A stretch of DNA of 64,000 bases from Castellaniella sp041675725 (GTDB taxonomy: Bacteria > Pseudomonadota > Gammaproteobacteria > Burkholderiales > Burkholderiaceae_B): the NCBI RefSeq assembly GCF_041675725.1, contig NZ_JBAYTI010000001.1, forward strand, positions 54,628-118,627, read 5' to 3'. Each line of letters starts with the position of its first letter. The stretch's first letter is position 1. Under the pieces are notes generated by a model. It saw only the letters and a program-made list of their open reading frames with translations. It was not told the origin of the DNA and made no database searches. Made by a program: the position numbers and the translations under genes. Positions 59,443 to 64,000 of this stretch are shown in pieces.

Positions 59443-60501
59443 ATGCCCGTCATGACCCCCCCAGCCCCCCCCGATTCGCGCGACGAAACACGCCTGCGCT
59501 GGCTTTCCCGCCTGCCGCAGACGCACGGCATCGCCCTGGACAGCCTCACGCCCGTCTCGGGCGATGCGAGTTTCCGGCGATATTTCCGCGTCCGGGGGCA
59601 GGCTGGCACGTATATCGTCATGGATGCCCCGCCACCGCACGAAGACTGCGGCCCATTCATCGCCATGGCCGAGCGGCTGGCGCGTGGCGGCCTGCGCGTG
59701 CCCCGGGTGCTGGCGCACGCGCCCGCGCATGGGTTCCTGCTGCTGACGGATCTCGGCGCGCACAACATGCAGCAATGCCTGGAAGACGGCCTCCTCGACG
59801 CAGCCGGCCTGCAGCGGCATTATCGCGCGGCCTTGCGCGCCCTGGTGCGCATCCAGCAGTGTCCCGCACACGCGCTTCCCGTGTTCGATGCCCCCCGCCT
59901 GCTCGAAGAACTCCAGATCTTCACGCACTGGTACCTCGAAATCCATCTGGGTGTCCAAGTCGATGCCGGCACGCACGCAATGCTGGGCGAGGTGTTCGCC
60001 TTGCTGGCGCAGCGCGCAGCGGCGCAGCCCCAGGTGCTGGTGCACCGGGATTTCCACTCTCCCAACCTGATTCCCGCGCCTGACGGCGCCCCCGACGACG
60101 CTCCGGGCATCATCGACTTCCAGGACGCACTCTGCGGGCCGATCACCTACGACATCGCCTCGCTCGCGCTGGATGCCCGCTGGACCTGGGATGAACCCGC
60201 ACAACTCGACTGGGCAATCCGCTACTGGGAATACGCCCGCGCGGCAGGGCTGCCTGTCGACCCCGACTTCGCCCGTTTCCACATCGAGTACGAATGGATG
60301 AGCCTGCAGCGCAACCTGCGCATCCTGGGTGTCTTTGCCCGCCTTTCACACCGGGATCAGAAACATGGCTATTTGGCGCACCTGCCGCGCGTTCGCGGTT
60401 ACGTGCGTCAGGTCGCCGGGCGCTATCCGCCGTTCCACCCCCTGTTGCGCCTGCTGGACGACGTCGAGCAGCAGCCCCGAACCGACGGGTTTTCATTCTG
60501 A
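59443..60501 (+). CDS. amgK: N-acetylmuramate/N-acetylglucosamine anomeric kinase AmgK
   Basis: A 352-residue aminoglycoside-phosphotransferase-like kinase of peptidoglycan recycling. It phosphorylates C1 of MurNAc or GlcNAc. The N-terminal lobe has DASFRRYFRVRGQAGTYIVM, the catalytic loop is QVLVHRDFHSPNLIPAPDGA, and the metal-binding motif is GIIDFQDALCGPITYDIAS. The next gene, murU, overlaps by one base (TGATG). The pair bypasses de novo UDP-MurNAc synthesis as known in Pseudomonas. Start may be Met1 or Met4. Confidence 0.93.
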   Translation: MPVMTPPAPPDSRDETRLRWLSRLPQTHGIALDSLTPVSGDASFRRYFRVRGQAGTYIVMDAPPPHEDCGPFIAMAERLARGGLRVPRVLAHAPAHGFLLLTDLGAHNMQQCLEDGLLDAAGLQRHYRAALRALVRIQQCPAHALPVFDAPRLLEELQIFTHWYLEIHLGVQVDAGTHAMLGEVFALLAQRAAAQPQVLVHRDFHSPNLIPAPDGAPDDAPGIIDFQDALCGPITYDIASLALDARWTWDEPAQLDWAIRYWEYARAAGLPVDPDFARFHIEYEWMSLQRNLRILGVFARLSHRDQKHGYLAHLPRVRGYVRQVAGRYPPFHPLLRLLDDVEQQPRTDGFSF

Positions 60502-61205
60502 TGCGCGCCATGATCCTGGCCGCGGGGCGCGGACAGCGCATGCGCCCGCTCACCGACCAGCGGCCCAAGCCCCTGCTCGAAGCGGGCGGCCGGTCTCTCA
60601 TCGAATGGCGCATACGGGCCCTGGCGCAGGCCGGGCTGACCGACATCCTCATCAACCATGCATGGCTGGGCGCACAAATCGAGGCGGCCTTGGGCGACGG
60701 CCGCAAGCTGGGCGTGCAATTGCGGTATTCCGCCGAACCCGTGGCGCTCGAAACAGCGGGCGGCATCGCCCAGGCCTTGCCGTTTTTCCAGGGCGAACCG
60801 TTCCTGGTGGTGAACGCCGACATCTGGACCGACTGGGATCCCGTCCACGCCCTGCAACTGGCGCAGGACATGCGCGGCGACACGCTGGCGCAGCTGGTGC
60901 TCGTCCCCAATCCGGCCCACCATCCCGCCGGCGACTTCGTGCTGCAGGACGACGGCCGGCTGGACCTGCGCCAGGCGCTGGCGCCAGCCCTGACCTACGC
61001 AGGCCTGGGGGTATTCCGGCCAGCGCTCTTCGAGGCACTCGCGCCGGGCCAGCCCGCCCCGCTGGCCCCCCTGCTGCGAACGGCCATCGAGACGGGGCGC
61101 ATCCGCGGCGTGCTGCATTCAGGCCTCTGGGTGGATGTCGGCACCCCGCAGCGCCTGGCGTGGCTGGACGCCCACTTGCGGGCCTGCGGGCTGGCCCGCG
61201 CCTGA
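60501..61205 (+). CDS. murU: N-acetylmuramate alpha-1-phosphate uridylyltransferase MurU
   Basis: A 234-residue nucleotidyltransferase. The N-terminus MRAMILAAGRGQRMRPLTDQ with RPKPLLEAGGRSLIEW is the UTP-binding pyrophosphorylase signature, and FLVVNADIWTDWD carries the metal-binding Asp. WVDVGTPQRLAWLDAHL closes the domain. It overlaps amgK by one base and should produce UDP-MurNAc from the amgK product. This confers the fosfomycin-bypass recycling route in related bacteria. Confidence 0.95.
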   Translation: MRAMILAAGRGQRMRPLTDQRPKPLLEAGGRSLIEWRIRALAQAGLTDILINHAWLGAQIEAALGDGRKLGVQLRYSAEPVALETAGGIAQALPFFQGEPFLVVNADIWTDWDPVHALQLAQDMRGDTLAQLVLVPNPAHHPAGDFVLQDDGRLDLRQALAPALTYAGLGVFRPALFEALAPGQPAPLAPLLRTAIETGRIRGVLHSGLWVDVGTPQRLAWLDAHLRACGLARA

Positions 61206-61341
61206 GCCAATTGAAACAAAACACGACCGCACAAAAGGGCGGCTTGCCCATACAGGATGCAGAAACCCACTCAAACCGTTTATCCTAGGGGGTTTGTATG
61301 GCACGTCTGAAGCCGGTTCACCGATTTACAGGAATTCAACC

Positions 61342-62061
61342 ATGTCGTTTGGTCAGAAACGCCCTACCTTCAAGCCCACCCCCTATGGCTACACCCGACG
61401 CAGCCGCGGGATCCCGCGCTGGCTGCTGCTGCTGATTACCGGCATCGTGCTGGGGGCAGGTGCCGTCGTGTTCCTGCAGCGCAGCTATGGTCCGCAGCGC
61501 CTCACCGTCGAGCAATCCGAAGAACTGCGCCTGGACTTGAACACGACCCACCTCGAAAACCAGCGGCTGGTCGCCGACGCCAAGAAGATCAACGAGGAAA
61601 TCACCCAGGCCCGCCAGGATCAGCAAGCCCAGTCTGCCCGCGCCAGCCAGCTCAGCCAGCAGATGGCCGACATGCAAGCCAGCATGTCCAGCCTGATTTC
61701 AGCCATCCCTCCCGATCCACGCGGTGGCCTGCCGGGCATCCGCGGCGCGAATATGGTGCTGCACGGCAGCGAGCTGCACTATGAGGCCCTGCTGATCCAG
61801 GACATCCCAGAGGGGGCATCCGAGGCCCCGCCCTTCAAGGGCGAAGCCAAATTCGTGGGTTCTGGAACCTGGAGCAATGGCAATGCCGGTTCCGTCGACC
61901 TGGCGACGGTATCGTTCGAAATGGGCTTGTTCACCACGCTGTCAGGGGCGGTCGAGCTGCCCAAAGGGTACCGCCTGCGGCAGGTGACCGTGCAGATCAC
62001 CCCCGACGGCGCCGACAAAATCAGTTCGACCCGCACCCTGAAGGTCGCCGTGGCCCGCTAA
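61342..62061 (+). CDS. Membrane-anchored coiled-coil protein, function unknown
   Basis: A 239-residue protein. A basic N-terminus (MSFGQKRPTFKPTPYGYTRR) leads into one membrane helix (WLLLLITGIVLGAGAVVFLQ). A periplasmic coiled coil rich in Gln, Glu and Ala follows at about 60-115 (LRLDLNTTHLENQRLVADAK, ARASQLSQQMADMQASMSSL). The C-terminal part is a beta-rich domain ending QITPDGADKISSTRTLKVAV. No family was recognised with confidence. AGGAA precedes the start. It is preceded by a 136-bp gap after murU and converges on the M20 gene. Confidence 0.85.
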   Translation: MSFGQKRPTFKPTPYGYTRRSRGIPRWLLLLITGIVLGAGAVVFLQRSYGPQRLTVEQSEELRLDLNTTHLENQRLVADAKKINEEITQARQDQQAQSARASQLSQQMADMQASMSSLISAIPPDPRGGLPGIRGANMVLHGSELHYEALLIQDIPEGASEAPPFKGEAKFVGSGTWSNGNAGSVDLATVSFEMGLFTTLSGAVELPKGYRLRQVTVQITPDGADKISSTRTLKVAVAR

Positions 62062-62108
62062 CCCAAGCGCCGGCCACCGTACCGTCGGCGGCTGGCGCCT
62101 GGCGCCTG

Positions 62109-63320
62109 TCAGGCGGCTTCGGACCCGGGCTGCAGCGCTCGCTGCGCGAGCTTCACCCAATAGGCAGCCCCAAGGGGAATGAGCGCATCGTTGAAATCGT
62201 AGCTGGTGTTGTGCAGCGTGCAGGGCCCGGCCCCATGGCCAGGCAGGCGATGCTCGCCCTCGCCGTTGCCGATCCAGACATAACAGCCCGGGCGCTCCTG
62301 GAGCATGTAGGCAAAGTCTTCGGCACCCATGGAAGGCCGAACCTGGGTGTCCAGGCGATCGGCCCCCACGAGATCGCTCAGGACCTGGGCGCATAGCGCC
62401 GTTTCGGCCCGGTGATTGAGCGTGACCGGATACTCGCGGCGAAATTCGAAATCGGCCGTGCACCCCAGCGCCACCGGCAGCTGCAGGGCAATATCGCGCA
62501 TGCGCGACTCGATCAGGTCGAGCGCCTGGATGGACAGCGTACGCACCGTGCCGCGCATGGCAGCGGTATCCGGAATCACGTTGTCGGCCGATCCGGCATG
62601 AATTTGAGTGACGCTGATGACGGCGGACTCGAGTGGATCCAGGTTGCGCGTGAGAATACTCTGGAAAGCCGACACCAGCTGGGCGGCCGCGACGACCGGA
62701 TCCGCGCCCAGGTGTGGCATGGCCCCGTGCCCGCCGCGCCCGCGCACGGTGATGCCGAAGCTGTTGCTGGAGGCCATGATCGCCCCTTCCGTGAGACCAA
62801 AATGGCCAACGGGCAAGCCAGGCCAGTTGTGCATGCCAAAAACGGCGTCCATCGGGAAGCGATCGAACAGGCCGTCGTCGATCATTTTTTTGGCTCCGCC
62901 CCCCCCTTCTTCGGCGGGCTGGAAGATGACATACACCGTGCCTTTGAAATCGCGTTCGGCCGCGAGATGGCGCGCAGCTGCCAGCAACATGGCCATGTGC
63001 CCGTCATGGCCACACGCGTGCATGGCCCCCGGATGCCGGCTGGCATGGGCGAACGTGTTGGCCTCGGTCATGGGCAGGGCGTCCATGTCGGCCCGCAAGC
63101 CAATGGTGCGCCCCGGCGCCGATCCAGCGATCGTGCCGACCATGCCCGTACCGCCCAGGCCCCGTTGGACGGGGATGCCCCAGGATTCGAGCAAGGCGGC
63201 GACCCGGTCGGCCGTGCGGTACTCTTGAAACGCTGTTTCTGGATAGGCGTGAAGGTCTCTGCGGATTTCGGTGAACTCAGGCAGCCAGCGCTGCAGGGTG
63301 TCGGTCAGGGGCGTACTCAT
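62109..63320 (-). CDS. M20-family amidohydrolase (hippurate/amino-acylase type)
   Basis: A 403-residue zinc amidohydrolase. ETAFQEYRTADRVAALLESW, GLRADMDALPMTEANTFAHA and GAMHACGHDGHMAMLLAAAR hold the metal ligands, with the catalytic Glu pair in FQPAEEGGGGAKKMID. The dimerisation domain has VRGRGGHGAMPHLGADPVVA. It should cut an N-acyl amino acid or an aromatic amide such as hippurate. The start ATG 63320 overlaps the inositol monophosphatase stop by 4 bp; a longer upstream frame is the shadow of that gene. Confidence 0.93.
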   Translation of the reverse strand: MSTPLTDTLQRWLPEFTEIRRDLHAYPETAFQEYRTADRVAALLESWGIPVQRGLGGTGMVGTIAGSAPGRTIGLRADMDALPMTEANTFAHASRHPGAMHACGHDGHMAMLLAAARHLAAERDFKGTVYVIFQPAEEGGGGAKKMIDDGLFDRFPMDAVFGMHNWPGLPVGHFGLTEGAIMASSNSFGITVRGRGGHGAMPHLGADPVVAAAQLVSAFQSILTRNLDPLESAVISVTQIHAGSADNVIPDTAAMRGTVRTLSIQALDLIESRMRDIALQLPVALGCTADFEFRREYPVTLNHRAETALCAQVLSDLVGADRLDTQVRPSMGAEDFAYMLQERPGCYVWIGNGEGEHRLPGHGAGPCTLHNTSYDFNDALIPLGAAYWVKLAQRALQPGSEAA

Positions 63321-64000
63321 GCGTGCGGCTCGATCAGAAGATGAAGGGGGGCCGCCAGACGGCGGTTGGCAGCGTACAGAAAACCGGTCTCCGGCCATGG
63401 ACACCGATGCTGGAGATCTTCGCACACCCCACCTGCGGCCCGTACCAGGACGGTACCGGCCGCGACATCCCAGGGTGCCAGACCCATCTCCCAGTAGCCA
63501 TCGTACCGCCCGCAGGCCACCCAAGCCAGATCCAGGGCGGCCGAACCAAAGCGCCGCACGCCGCGGGTGCCATGCATGGCGGCATCGAGAATCGGCATGT
63601 ACCGGGACTCGAAGGAGAAATCTCGAAAAGGCAGGCCCGTGGCCAGCACGGCATGCTCGAGCGTGGCCGTGTCGGAACATTGAATGCGCCGGCCATTGAG
63701 CCACGCCCCCAGACCATGCACCGCGGTAAACAGTTCTTCGCGATTCGGATCCAGCACGACGCCCACGAGAGGCGTATCGACGGCCAATGGGTCTGCGCCG
63801 TCGAGTTGGCAGCCTGCGTGTCCGACCAGGGCGATCGAGACCGCATAATGCGGGATGCCCGACAGGAAATTGATGGTGCCATCGAGGGGATCGATGCACC
63901 AGGTCGCCTGGTTGCCCTTGCGGCCGCCTGATTCTTCAGCCTGAATGCCGGCATCCGGATAGCGGCCATGGAGAATCTCGACGATGGCCTGCTCGGCTTC
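63317..64000 (-). CDS. Inositol monophosphatase family protein (5' end outside window)
   Basis: The last 227 residues of an Mg-dependent phosphatase are in the window; perhaps 40-50 N-terminal residues are beyond base 64000. The visible motifs are GIQAEESGG (metal-binding Glu), WCIDPLDGTINFLSGIPHYA with the DPLDGT core, and GLAPWDVAAGTVLVRAAGG with the second Asp. The reading frame is open right to the window edge. It overlaps the M20 gene by 4 bp. SuhB is the closest familiar homologue, and roles in inositol phosphate or other sugar-phosphate hydrolysis or RNA-processing assistance are possible. Confidence 0.92.
   Translation of the reverse strand, partial: EAEQAIVEILHGRYPDAGIQAEESGGRKGNQATWCIDPLDGTINFLSGIPHYAVSIALVGHAGCQLDGADPLAVDTPLVGVVLDPNREELFTAVHGLGAWLNGRRIQCSDTATLEHAVLATGLPFRDFSFESRYMPILDAAMHGTRGVRRFGSAALDLAWVACGRYDGYWEMGLAPWDVAAGTVLVRAAGGVCEDLQHRCPWPETGFLYAANRRLAAPLHLLIEPHA

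Noticed and set aside
57945..60083. 712-codon open frame on the plus strand
   Set aside because: Antisense to lptD and then out of frame with amgK; no recognisable domain.

Overview
The window is 64 kb of GC-rich chromosomal DNA from a Gram-negative betaproteobacterium. The gene content points to Burkholderiales, most likely family Alcaligenaceae (Bordetella/Castellaniella/Pusillimonas-like). The order TPR protein - lolB - ispE - tRNA-Gln - prs - rplY - pth - ychF, the large ThyA, rsmA-surA-lptD divergent from amgK-murU, and the coq7 and cbb3-type genes all fit. This placement is inferred from gene content; no rRNA is present.

Region 1 (1-7.3 kb) is an accessory peptide-export locus. The minus strand carries two NHLP-type bacteriocin ABC exporters (one cut by the window edge, one with a C39 leader peptidase), a HlyD-like adaptor and a small nitrile-hydratase-like leader peptide gene. 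A LuxR-type regulator with a Glu at the phospho-acceptor position runs the other way. Next come four tandem precursors with doubled Nif11-type leaders, a Gly-Gly cleavage site and short hydrophobic cores. They form two A/B pairs, which suggests a duplicated two-peptide system with no modification enzyme in view. This is the best candidate for an undescribed system here.

Region 2 (7.3-9.1 kb) holds a TacAT-like GNAT toxin/antitoxin pair with a perfect palindrome upstream, then stacked 5' fragments of three defence-type genes (DUF1016 nuclease, DEAD/DEAH helicase, Fic).

Region 3 (9.2-20.9 kb) is housekeeping: ychF, a CPBP protease, pth, rplY, prs, tRNA-Gln, ispE, lolB, a TPR protein, mutM, an FAD-linked oxidase and phosphomannomutase/phosphoglucomutase. 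Region 4 (20.9-29.1 kb, minus) is a surface-polysaccharide operon: an initiating lipid-carrier transferase, UDP-GlcNAc dehydrogenase and epimerase of the TviB/TviC (WbpO/WbpP) type, two GT4 glycosyltransferases and one protein with two fused GT4 domains. A promoter/hairpin/terminator unit at 29.26-29.45 kb is either a small RNA or an attenuating leader of this operon.

Region 5 (29.5-34.5 kb) has coq7 and a variant cbb3-type oxidase operon whose catalytic subunit seems to carry a CcoS-like N-terminus. Region 6 (34.6-42.6 kb) has osmC-like, thyA with an in-frame tandem repeat, two CoA-metabolism genes, and glyQ-glyS-gmhB-plsC-gloA.

Region 7 (42.6-54.6 kb) joins a polyamine ABC transporter (potC separated from potA-potD-potB) to a putrescine-type aminotransferase, an acyl-CoA ligase, two crotonases, a family III CoA-transferase and a MaoC hydratase. 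Region 8 (54.6-64 kb) is envelope and housekeeping: rsmA-surA-lptD, amgK-murU (peptidoglycan recycling), a membrane coiled-coil protein, an M20 amidohydrolase and an inositol monophosphatase cut by the right edge.
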